Positions 13,821 to 21,253 of a stretch of 21,253 nt of DNA are shown here, piece by piece. Position 1 is the stretch's first letter, and every line of letters starts with the position of its first letter. The stretch covers positions 1-21,253 of IMG/VR virus record IMGVR_UViG_3300046318_000500; one strand, given 5' to 3'. The stretch is from a virus. The translations under genes were made by a program, and so were the position numbers. The notes under the pieces were generated by a model. That model had not been told where the DNA came from and searched no databases. It worked only from the letters and a program-made list of their open reading frames with translations.

Positions 13821-14327
13821 ATGGAAAATATAAACAAATTTGGGTCGGATATCACCAGCTTCAGAAATGGAACTTTGGATTACAAATATAATTTCAATTC
13901 GGCTGGCAACTTGTTTTTTAAAGAGAACTCCGATGTATTTAATGAGAACTTTTTGAAGATATTAGTGAAAAATTCTGGATATGACGTGTCTAAACTTGCT
14001 AAACTCTATAATCTGTCTTTTGAGGAGTTTAAATCATCTGACCAATCATCTGACCAATCACCGTCTAAAGAGACAAATGTATCAGTTTCTTTAGAGAAAA
14101 AATTGGTCGACTCCAGCCGTCTGATAAGTGAACTAAAATCACAAATATCCTCAAGTTCTTCGACAAACTCTGATGATGCCGTGTATAAACTCCGATCCGA
14201 GTTGAAGGCTTCTCGGGACACCATTGTCGAACTGAGAATTTCTGCTGGCGAAGGAGAATCCCCAGAAGATTTTGGTGACGAATTTCCGTTTTATCTAAAA
14301 AAAGATACTACAATTCCTATTAAATAA
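13821..14327 (+). CDS. Coiled-coil protein of the baseplate module
   Basis: 168 residues. The N-terminal 70 residues (MENINKFGSDITSFRNGTLDYKYNFNSAGN...) include a predicted globular helical part. A Ser/Asp/Gln linker with two perfect SSDQ units follows (72-79), then a heptad-like helix (about 88-140, LEKKLVDSSRLISELKSQI and YKLRSELKASRDTIVELRI) and an acidic end (GESPEDFGDEFPFYLKK). This looks like a connector or oligomerisation protein. ATG 13821 lies one base after the previous stop, with AAGGTG upstream. I do not recognise the family. Confidence 0.75.
   Translation: MENINKFGSDITSFRNGTLDYKYNFNSAGNLFFKENSDVFNENFLKILVKNSGYDVSKLAKLYNLSFEEFKSSDQSSDQSPSKETNVSVSLEKKLVDSSRLISELKSQISSSSSTNSDDAVYKLRSELKASRDTIVELRISAGEGESPEDFGDEFPFYLKKDTTIPIK
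14034..14057 (+). repeat. Two perfect 12-bp tandem repeats
   Basis: TCATCTGACCAA occurs twice back to back (14034-14045 and 14046-14057), encoding SSDQ twice in the linker of the coiled-coil protein. Perfect identity suggests a recent slippage duplication and possible length variation between relatives. Confidence 0.85.
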
Positions 14328-14339
14328 CCGTCTCCGGGT

Positions 14340-14347
14340 ATAATTAT
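14340..14347 (+). promoter_or_regulatory. Putative late promoter motif ATAATTAT
   Basis: ATAATTAT matches ATANTTAT and ends 6 bases before ATG 14354, in the 26-base gap before the largest gene. Confidence 0.45.
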
Positions 14348-14353
14348 TGTAGT

Positions 14354-17300
14354 ATGTCATCGTTGTATCTCATCGAAGAGTCAAAAAACACCTTAAATAC
14401 TGTAGGGTATTTGGGGAAGAAAGAACATGAGCTCTTCTTTGTGTCGTCCAGTAAAGAGTATTCTTTTGGAAACTCTTCAAAAGACGTGCTCGAAGTAGGG
14501 ATTTATAACCTACAGAAAGAACTTAGTTCGTATTTTCACATAACAAGTTCTAAACTGGATAAAAAGGTCACGTATAAATATTCAGATGTGGATGGGAATT
14601 CTTTCACAGATTATTATTTTTCAACCAAAAACTCTGCTCTACAGGACTTAGATAAAAATTATTTACTATCCGTTGGAGATGTTATACGTTACGGATCTGT
14701 TACATCGAATAACTTCTATCTGTCGGTAAATCCGATTTCTAATCTTTTCTCTATTGAAGATCCGTTGACCATAAAGGAGATAAGCAATTCTAGGAAAGAG
14801 ATTAAGTTGATTAAATCCTTTAGGTCAGAATCTATTGGAGGGATACATTCTGTAGAGATGGAAAAGAATTCTCTGAGGATAGACGGATCATCCTCAGTAA
14901 AATTTAAGTCTGGTATAGTCCACGTCATAAAGGCTGTGGGGTTGGATGTGAACAAAATCCGATTTAGTAAGGTTCGGGGGGGTGTAAAAAACGGGTCTGT
15001 TGAATATAATTCCAACATAGTCTACCGCCCATCTTCAAGTGAGATAGTCATTGACGCAACAGAAGATTTTCCGAAGGTTTTATTTGCATACCACCGTGAT
15101 ATAAGTTCCGCCGGCGTGGAGATAAATTTATCGGAGTCGGTGTCTGTGGAAGATTTCAAACTAAATACAGAATTTTCTTCTCTGAAACACGATGGGTTTG
15201 TTTATAGAGAAATATCCGACGAACTCACATATGAACTTTCAACTGTAAATTTAACAGAACTCTATGATTCCACTAAACAGTCGTTTTATAGTCAGATAGT
15301 GTCTCTGAGAAATTTATTATCATTCTCAAATGACAGTGAAGTTCTGGAGTTGATTTCTTCGATATACAACGGAGTGACGATATCCGATTCCGTTACAGGA
15401 AAAAATACAAGGTTACTTGGGATACGTGAGTTTATTGATAACCACATCAAATTTAATTTTGAATTTTTGGGGGATTTCAAATCGTTTAGAGAATCCTCTC
15501 AGAACATCATTTCGTCCGTTTGTGAATCTCGTTTGAGGTTTTATAACCCGCACGCTATAGACACTAAATCTAATAAAGAGAATTTTTCACAGGCAGTAAT
15601 TTATCTAAAATCTATTTTGACATCAGCGGTTCAGTCATCTATATCAAATGTCGAATATGGATATAAGTTGAAATTCAAAAGTCCACTAAAATCTGCTCTA
15701 AACTTTGGTAGTGGATCACTCTTTCCTATACTTACATCTAAGATAGAGAATGAATCCGAGTTTTGGGTTAAGTTGAAGGATCCGTTATCTGGAAACTTTT
15801 CCGTTGGGGATAAGACATCTTTATCTAATATATCCATAATACCGACTTTTGAGTTGATATCATGGTTAGCAGAGAATTCTCAGAAGTTCATTAAGTTGAG
15901 GATTCCAAATTTTTCTCTGAACCTTAATGAACCCTCCGATAGAACAATTTCCACAAAATATTACTCGGATAATGATTTGGAAATTTCAAGGGTCGCTGGA
16001 AATAAAATTTCAGTGAACAAAAAATTGATCGACCTAAACATCGATTACAGCGATTTTTCAAATTTCGTAGTCTTCTCCTCAGCAAACCTGAGATTAAAAA
16101 TCTTCAAGAATAAAGTTATCCAATTGACCACTCTGGATGAGGAGATCGCCACACTCTCGTCCGTGGATACAGGCAGTTCGGAAGTAAATGATAGGTTAAG
16201 CGTTTATACTGACCTTGTAAACAAAAGAAATGAATTCGACTCTATTATAGAGGGGTTTGACGGTTATGAATCTTACCTTTACAAATCCGGACAGTTTGTA
16301 TATGACACAAACCAATCCACGTTCGTATATCCATCCGGTAGCTTAAATGTGTCATCGGCTGTGGATGAACTTCTATCTGAGTCGGAGACTTATGATAAAA
16401 ACAATAGAGATTCTCTTCTTAATAACAGTCCTGAATTTATTTATGAAGACACTGAAAATGATGAGTATTTGAAGTTTTTGAGTATGGTCGGCCATCATTT
16501 TGACAATCTTTATCTACACATTTCTAACATAGGAATATACAAGAGAATCGGACACGACCTTGATGATGGGCTTACTGGAAAAATTATAAGTTACATATTG
16601 AATAGCTTTGGGTTTAAACTTCCTCCCGGGTTGTCAGGTTTAATAGAATCATCAGACACCATCGAGAATTATCTTTCATCAGACGAACAATCTGGGCTTG
16701 TTAATAGTATATCTGTGGATGAAAAGACGAAAACTATATGGAAACGGATGTTGATAAACCTTCCATCCGTTTACAAATCCAAAGGAACGGAAGAATGTAT
16801 CCGACAAATATTTTCGATTTATGGTGTCCCGAATAACCTTATAACTTTAAAGGAGTTCGGCGGGGGATATTATGATAATGAGATAAGTTCATCGTATCTT
16901 TCCGAAGAACGTGAGTATCTTTTAGAATTTCAGGGAGAAGAGGATGAATACGTAGAAATAACTGGGTCGTGGCAGCAGTTTAAATCTGTTGATTTTAAGC
17001 TATACATAGAACCGACATCGTATTCATCGTCGAGGATTATAGTTCCTATCCACGAAAAGTTTGGGACCGAGACAAGTTCTACTACACAAGCTTATTCTTT
17101 AGGATTTGTAAAAACCGGTCCTAGTTTGGGCAGATTTTATTTCACAATACGAAACGACTCGTCACACTTCACCACACTAACTGATCCCGTTTATTTGTTT
17201 TCGGATGAACCAATGAGTGTGCTTCTTCGTAAGAATTATGTAAATAAAAGTTTTGGTGTCGAAGAATCCTCTTCAGCTGTTCCGGTAAGGTATGACATAA

Positions 17301-18928
17301 AAATATATAGGTCTTCTGCTGGTGGTAAGAGTATCGATAAGGAAACTTCTTTCTATCTCAGCGGTTCTCTTAATAGAACGTTTGATGCAACAGGATCATT
17401 CGTATTTGGAAACTCCGGTGGTAGCGAGATTGAGATTGTAAGCGAAATATTAGAAATATTAGAAACAGAAGAGTCTGTTTATGACTTTATAAGAGAAGAC
17501 TCCGTTCAACTTTCTGCTGAAAGTTTGCCGAATTATTCTTCGGTTAAGTTCAAGGGGTGTATGGATAGGTTCACTATACAGTCAACTCCTCTATCAGATA
17601 AAGACTTCGTAATAAAGGGGAAAAATTTAGAATCCTATTACCAGGGTGAACCGTCAAGCAGTTATGAGGATCTACTTTTTAGATTTGGAATTGGCATCCC
17701 TGTGGACTTTTCTTCCGCTTCTCTGTCAAGCGGAGGATATCGTGTGGAAAATCTGAACTCCAATTATTCGTCATCTTATGCTTTGTTGTATAACTTCTCA
17801 GGAAGTAACATAACTTCAAGTTTATATACCGGTAGTTGTTTAACACAATCTTATTCATACTTCCCACACCAGACGAAAGAGTTTACTGTAGTCAACGAAC
17901 TTTCCACAGAACATATAGGACCGAGCCGACTGGAAAACAAAAAGGTGAATTACAGTTCCGCAAACATGATAGATTCAAGACTTTCCCACGAAAAGTCTAC
18001 AACATATAAAGAAAAATCAAATCGATATTTTGATTCCAGAAAATTAGGAATATTCGTTTCTCCGATACACGAAAGGAACAAGGATATCTTGAACTTTTTC
18101 GGTGATCACGACATAATATCATCCGTGGCCGAACCATCGGACAGGTATGGTAGGAGATATCTCAAGCTTGACGAGTTCCGTAGGAATTTCTACAAAAAGA
18201 ATCTAGTGTCTAAAATTCTCTTCAATGAACTATTCTCGATCTATAGAATCTTTATAGACAAGAGTATATTTGATACGCTCAAATCTGTTTTGCCCGCTAG
18301 GAATAAGGTTTACGCTGGAATTCTTGTTGAAGGAACAATACTCGAAAGAAGTAGAGTGGAACAAAAGCCTGCATTCGTGTCGGAAATAAAAACCTACAGT
18401 TCTTCAATACCTCTGAACGATTTGATTGGTGACGTCTCCATTTCAACACCTATTACTTCCAGTGTAGATCTTACGTATATAACTTATAATAATATCTCCA
18501 CATCTGATGGTTCTTTTTCGGGATACGAGTGTTTCCGCGATAGGAGGAGTGAATATGATACGAATATATTCTTGGGTGAAGGTGGATATGTTTATCACGA
18601 GGGCCAGACATATAAAGCATATCAAAAGAAATTCACAAAGACAAAGAGTTACGCCGGCGGACGGGTTGTTCGTAGAACAATGTATTCTGTCGATTTAGTT
18701 TTAAGTGGAAGTTCTTTGGAAATACCTAGTTCTTATACGGAACTATCCAATGTTGAAAGGTTTCGTCCTATAAACCGAAAACACCTGCCATTCAGAAATT
18801 CAATCGGTAAGGGTCGTCAAACGGAAAGAACTACTTTAAGTGAAGGAAACAGCGAAGATAGAAGTCCAATTACCAGAATAAGTGTTGGCCCTAACATAAA
18901 AAACACCAACAGTGGACTAAAGGTTTAA
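14354..18928 (+). CDS. Very large baseplate structural protein (gp7 position)
   Basis: 1524 residues, the largest gene here. The N-terminal half is beta-rich and Ser-rich with no recognised domain. Residues about 700-840 hold a helical block (LSMVGHHFDNLYLHISNIGIYKRIG, then LINLPSVYKSKGTEECIRQIFSIYGVP near 790-820). The YKSKGTxxxIRxxxxxYGVP pattern recalls the P2 gpI/gp7-type tail proteins of contractile baseplates. It is followed by a likely jelly-roll, concanavalin-like domain (about 852-972, YLLEFQGEEDEYVEITGSW to SVLLRKN). The C-terminal third is less clear and ends in a basic tail. Its place after gp6 matches gene 7 in T4, but T4 gp7 has 1032 residues, so a gp7 assignment is by position and partial pattern only. 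ATG 14354 follows ATAATTAT by 6 bases. Confidence 0.7.
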   Translation: MSSLYLIEESKNTLNTVGYLGKKEHELFFVSSSKEYSFGNSSKDVLEVGIYNLQKELSSYFHITSSKLDKKVTYKYSDVDGNSFTDYYFSTKNSALQDLDKNYLLSVGDVIRYGSVTSNNFYLSVNPISNLFSIEDPLTIKEISNSRKEIKLIKSFRSESIGGIHSVEMEKNSLRIDGSSSVKFKSGIVHVIKAVGLDVNKIRFSKVRGGVKNGSVEYNSNIVYRPSSSEIVIDATEDFPKVLFAYHRDISSAGVEINLSESVSVEDFKLNTEFSSLKHDGFVYREISDELTYELSTVNLTELYDSTKQSFYSQIVSLRNLLSFSNDSEVLELISSIYNGVTISDSVTGKNTRLLGIREFIDNHIKFNFEFLGDFKSFRESSQNIISSVCESRLRFYNPHAIDTKSNKENFSQAVIYLKSILTSAVQSSISNVEYGYKLKFKSPLKSALNFGSGSLFPILTSKIENESEFWVKLKDPLSGNFSVGDKTSLSNISIIPTFELISWLAENSQKFIKLRIPNFSLNLNEPSDRTISTKYYSDNDLEISRVAGNKISVNKKLIDLNIDYSDFSNFVVFSSANLRLKIFKNKVIQLTTLDEEIATLSSVDTGSSEVNDRLSVYTDLVNKRNEFDSIIEGFDGYESYLYKSGQFVYDTNQSTFVYPSGSLNVSSAVDELLSESETYDKNNRDSLLNNSPEFIYEDTENDEYLKFLSMVGHHFDNLYLHISNIGIYKRIGHDLDDGLTGKIISYILNSFGFKLPPGLSGLIESSDTIENYLSSDEQSGLVNSISVDEKTKTIWKRMLINLPSVYKSKGTEECIRQIFSIYGVPNNLITLKEFGGGYYDNEISSSYLSEEREYLLEFQGEEDEYVEITGSWQQFKSVDFKLYIEPTSYSSSRIIVPIHEKFGTETSSTTQAYSLGFVKTGPSLGRFYFTIRNDSSHFTTLTDPVYLFSDEPMSVLLRKNYVNKSFGVEESSSAVPVRYDIKIYRSSAGGKSIDKETSFYLSGSLNRTFDATGSFVFGNSGGSEIEIVSEILEILETEESVYDFIREDSVQLSAESLPNYSSVKFKGCMDRFTIQSTPLSDKDFVIKGKNLESYYQGEPSSSYEDLLFRFGIGIPVDFSSASLSSGGYRVENLNSNYSSSYALLYNFSGSNITSSLYTGSCLTQSYSYFPHQTKEFTVVNELSTEHIGPSRLENKKVNYSSANMIDSRLSHEKSTTYKEKSNRYFDSRKLGIFVSPIHERNKDILNFFGDHDIISSVAEPSDRYGRRYLKLDEFRRNFYKKNLVSKILFNELFSIYRIFIDKSIFDTLKSVLPARNKVYAGILVEGTILERSRVEQKPAFVSEIKTYSSSIPLNDLIGDVSISTPITSSVDLTYITYNNISTSDGSFSGYECFRDRRSEYDTNIFLGEGGYVYHEGQTYKAYQKKFTKTKSYAGGRVVRRTMYSVDLVLSGSSLEIPSSYTELSNVERFRPINRKHLPFRNSIGKGRQTERTTLSEGNSEDRSPITRISVGPNIKNTNSGLKV

Positions 18929-18955
18929 AATAAAACAGAAAATCGAAATCAAAGA

Positions 18956-18963
18956 CTATTTAT
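18956..18963 (+). promoter_or_regulatory. Putative late promoter motif CTATTTAT
   Basis: CTATTTAT differs from ATANTTAT at the first base and ends 9 bases before ATG 18973, in the 44-base gap after the large baseplate gene. Confidence 0.45.
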
Positions 18964-18972
18964 TAGAAGATT

Positions 18973-19608
18973 ATGGCATATTTAGACAACAAATCCATCG
19001 TAGTTGACGCCGTGCTTACAAAAAAGGGGAGAGAATTGTTAGCAAAAAACGGAAGTCTTAAAATAACTTCATTTGCTCTTGCTGATGATGAGATTGATTA
19101 CGGTCTGTATAACCCGGACGCGGAGACAGAGGATTTGAAGGAAATTGCTCTTGTAAACACCCCAATTTTCGAGCCGAATACAGATGAGACGCAGGTAATG
19201 AAGTATAAGCTCGTAACGTTGGACCAGGGGTCGACGTTTATTCCTACCGTAACGATTTCACAGGAAACAATATCAGTGTTATCCACGTATAATGGTCGGA
19301 TAATTATTTCTCCCGCCACAACACCTTCCAATTATAATGCTAACGGCGGTTATACGGCTATACTCGGAAACAGCAAAGTTGGTAGTTTGGTTGTAACCGT
19401 TGAATCTCCTGTCACAACTTCGCCAGGCACGACACCGACGTTCGGTGGAGATAGATCTGTGGATAGTTCTATCTATGCTGTAGGCCTTGAGTTCGCTTTC
19501 ATACCATCATCTGCGTTAAATAGAACGACGACCACTACATTGACTATCATAGGAAATGAATCGGGCGGCGGCGTCAGTATTCCCGTGACCGTCACAGTAA
19601 CGAATTAA
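18973..19608 (+). CDS. Conserved virion structural protein with Ig-like C-terminus
   Basis: 211 residues. The N-terminus MAYLDNKSIVVDAVLTKKGRELLAKNGSLKITSFALADDEIDYGLYNP (1-48) has the pattern (LTxKGRELLA, FALADDEIDYGLYN) of a structural protein widespread in large T4-like phages. The rest (about 85-211) is Thr/Val/Ser-rich and beta-like, ending in TTTTLTIIGNESGGGVSIPVTVTVTN, which looks like an Ig-type domain. Ig-like domains on phage tails often bind weakly to surfaces; this is inference. The next gene starts after only 5 bases, so the two form a pair. The exact place in the virion is unknown. Confidence 0.75.
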   Translation: MAYLDNKSIVVDAVLTKKGRELLAKNGSLKITSFALADDEIDYGLYNPDAETEDLKEIALVNTPIFEPNTDETQVMKYKLVTLDQGSTFIPTVTISQETISVLSTYNGRIIISPATTPSNYNANGGYTAILGNSKVGSLVVTVESPVTTSPGTTPTFGGDRSVDSSIYAVGLEFAFIPSSALNRTTTTTLTIIGNESGGGVSIPVTVTVTN

Positions 19609-19613
19609 AATTT

Positions 19614-20705
19614 ATGGCGAATAACTTCAAAATATATCAGTCATTCGACTCGTCCGATATTATCTCAGGAAAGAACAATACCGTCTCGAATGGTTATTTC
19701 CCTGGTAATCAAGCAAATTTCTTACAGTCGTTGCTCAGAACTGATTCTGACCAAAAACAACTCACTGGTTCAAATGGTGCTTATGATGTGTTAAATGGTT
19801 TGTATTACACCAATGTATATGATGGTTCAACATCTGCAAAACAACTTCTTTTTTCGATATCTTACGGTGATAAAAACGGAAGGGGAATTAAAACAGGATC
19901 TTTATTTCAAAATACAAAAGCGATATATTCCCAATTTTCAAATACACTGTTAGGAATATCTGACGAGGATGGTTTGTTCAGTTTCAAAACAGGAAGTTCT
20001 AGTTCTAATACTTACATAACGAGTTCAGAAATATTTGTTATGTCATTTTCGTCCAATTTAATGAACGACCAGTTGGATAAAGGGCAGTGGGCCTTTGCTC
20101 TGAACGGGTCGAGTGGAAGTGCGTCTTTATATATGGTGGATGAAACGCCGTTGTTAACGTCTGCTGAGAAAAAGGAACAACGGTTGGTTTACCAAATCGT
20201 CTCCGGAAGTTTTGATGGAGATTTAGGGCGGACGACGGCAGTTGGAGACTATCACGGAATAGGTTTATTTTATCCTAAAAACGGAGTCATGGTTTTAAAC
20301 GCAAGCAAGTTACGTTCAATGTGCGGTCTTAATCACGACACCGGAACCGGATCAGCGTTTCACGTTGACAATAGCGTTAGATTTTACAATGCGATGGTGG
20401 CTGTCAGCAACAGAAACATGAGGGCCCGAAAATCAGAGATTGTTCCATCCACACACTACTTTGTTAGAGTCAAAAATCAAGATTTCAACTTTTCTAACAA
20501 CCCTTCCTTTGTTTATTCTGAAAATATCTCTGGTAGCTACAAGGGGGAAATCATAGATTCTCTTGTAGATGAACCGAAGACATATATCACAACCGTTGGA
20601 CTCTATAATGAACAGAATGAACTTATCGCTGTGGCCAAATTGAGTCAACCAAACAAAAAAGACTTCATATCTGAACTGGGTTTTAAAATCCGTCTTGATT
20701 TCTGA
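19614..20705 (+). CDS. Conserved virion structural protein
   Basis: 363 residues. The protein is rich in Ser, Gly and aromatic residues throughout (for example YFPGNQANFLQSLLRT, 28-43; GIGLFYPKNGVMVLNASKLRSMCG, about 215-240). It ends in YITTVGLYNEQNELIAVAKLSQPNKKDF...FKIRLDF (324-363), a C-terminal signature I associate with structural proteins of T4-like phages. T4 gp8 (334 residues) occupies a similar position, but its FGRSEPW-type features are not seen, so I do not call it gp8. There is no signal peptide or membrane segment. It is probably co-transcribed with the upstream gene (5-base gap). Confidence 0.72.
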   Translation: MANNFKIYQSFDSSDIISGKNNTVSNGYFPGNQANFLQSLLRTDSDQKQLTGSNGAYDVLNGLYYTNVYDGSTSAKQLLFSISYGDKNGRGIKTGSLFQNTKAIYSQFSNTLLGISDEDGLFSFKTGSSSSNTYITSSEIFVMSFSSNLMNDQLDKGQWAFALNGSSGSASLYMVDETPLLTSAEKKEQRLVYQIVSGSFDGDLGRTTAVGDYHGIGLFYPKNGVMVLNASKLRSMCGLNHDTGTGSAFHVDNSVRFYNAMVAVSNRNMRARKSEIVPSTHYFVRVKNQDFNFSNNPSFVYSENISGSYKGEIIDSLVDEPKTYITTVGLYNEQNELIAVAKLSQPNKKDFISELGFKIRLDF

Positions 20706-20717
20706 TGTAATTTGTTC

Positions 20718-20760
20718 AAGAAGTTTAGGTTTTTATATCGACGTATAAAACTAGGTTCTT
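20718..20760. terminator. Long imperfect hairpin in the intergenic gap (possible terminator)
   Basis: Three stacked stems can form: 20718-20722 with 20756-20760 (AAGAA/TTCTT), 20724-20728 with 20751-20755 (two G-U pairs), and 20731-20737 with 20744-20750 (TTTTATA/TATAAAA) around loop TCGACG. It lies 13 bases after the stop at 20705 and one base before the ATATTTAT motif. There is no T-tract after it on either strand, so an intrinsic terminator is not certain; an RNA-processing or 3'-end stability structure is also possible. Confidence 0.35.
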
Positions 20761-20761
20761 C

Positions 20762-20769
20762 ATATTTAT
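20762..20769 (+). promoter_or_regulatory. Putative late promoter motif ATATTTAT
   Basis: ATATTTAT ends 5 bases before ATG 20775, directly after the long hairpin at 20718-20760. As at 9033, the opposite strand reads TATAAATA (20763-20770). Confidence 0.5.
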
Positions 20770-20774
20770 AAGAA

Positions 20775-21253
20775 ATGATTAAGAATCTAAGCAAGGAAGA
20801 TATTTCCTCGGCTCCATTCAGTGTATCTAAAACATGGAGGTCCCCAGGAAGTTCTGTTAATTTTCTCTTAACAGATTCCAACTATACGACAAACTCTATA
20901 GGAGATAATTTTCCTGCAGGAATCAATTACACAGATTTTAAAGAAGGGTTGAGGCCGGCGAATTTTACATCTGGCTCATTCAACTATTATGACAAGTCAT
21001 TTTCCGAGACAAGCAGAAGTCTAGGATATTATCCTTATCCAGGAGAAGTTTACACTCTTTCAACGGTATCAAGCGGTAGAGTGGATGATTTTAATTTGGT
21101 ATTGGAGGAAAGTGGAGATAAGTTCATTAACATCTCAGAGGGTGTGAAGGTTGAAAAATATGTTAGATTCTTACCAATCTCGTCATCCAAAAACGTAGAC
21201 GGAACTTATAAACGACTTGTTTACGATCAGATTAAGAATTCGTATTATAGTGA
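20775..21253 (+). CDS. Virion structural protein, N-terminal part (3' end outside window)
   Basis: ATG 20775 opens a frame without stops to the right edge (159 codons seen). The visible part, MIKNLSKEDISSAPFSVSKTWRSPG..., is Ser/Tyr/Asn-rich, with FNYYDKSFSETSRSLGYYPYPGEVYTLS (about 74-101) and then a mixed helix/strand segment. There is no signal peptide or membrane helix. I do not recognise the family; context (end of a baseplate run, own promoter motif) makes another tail or baseplate part likely. Confidence 0.75.
   Translation, partial: MIKNLSKEDISSAPFSVSKTWRSPGSSVNFLLTDSNYTTNSIGDNFPAGINYTDFKEGLRPANFTSGSFNYYDKSFSETSRSLGYYPYPGEVYTLSTVSSGRVDDFNLVLEESGDKFINISEGVKVEKYVRFLPISSSKNVDGTYKRLVYDQIKNSYYS

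Noticed and set aside
18507-18698. Short + strand frame inside the large baseplate gene
   Set aside because: Embedded in a supported frame, with no promoter motif and no recognised domain.
19614-20705. Calling this gene gp8 from its position
   Set aside because: Similar length and position to T4 gp8, but the gp8 sequence features I know are not visible.

Overview
The window is an AT-rich, tightly packed block of genes that all read on the + strand, from a T4-type contractile-tailed phage (myovirus). The best anchors are a gp25-like baseplate wedge protein (9481-9900), a gp6-like baseplate wedge protein almost exactly as long as T4 gp6 (9903-11867), a gp5-like spike/hub protein (7422-9020), a PhoH-like ATPase (171-908) and a gp55-like late sigma factor (6081-6968). 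The host cannot be read from the sequence. Consistent Shine-Dalgarno sites are missing, which suggests a host that does not depend on them (Bacteroidota is one possibility), but this is inference.

Layout. (1) 1-908: the end of a small conserved phage gene, then PhoH. (2) 935-3750: two related Ser-rich tail fibre genes with tail-collar domains. The second has a collar domain that appears split by an insertion of about 230 residues. (3) 3809-7019: non-virion genes, namely a 55-residue protein, an HD-domain hydrolase, a four-helix membrane protein with a possible frameshifted extension, a 43-residue acidic protein, a small membrane-anchored protein and the late sigma factor. (4) 7039-21253: the baseplate/tail module. 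It holds a small protein, gp5-like spike, a linker gene, gp25, gp6, a trio of genes related to the DNRLRE domain, a coiled-coil protein, a 1524-residue baseplate protein, two conserved virion proteins and the start of another long gene cut by the window edge. The order gp5-gp25-gp6-large protein resembles the T4 5-6-7-8 cluster.

The most interesting signal is an 8-base motif, ATANTTAT (mostly ATACTTAT or ATATTTAT). It lies 5-12 bases before the start codon of ten genes, and by eye these are the genes preceded by an intergenic gap rather than abutting their neighbour. Because a gp55-like sigma factor lies in the same window, I read the motif as this phage's late promoter. The spacing implies near-leaderless late mRNAs, and it also revises two start codons (3809 and 7039).

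How the genes fit together: the sigma factor would direct late transcription from the motifs, giving short late operons for the fibres, spike and baseplate wedges. PhoH, the HD hydrolase and the membrane proteins are accessory functions embedded among the late genes. No tRNA, CRISPR array, insertion sequence or integrase was seen.
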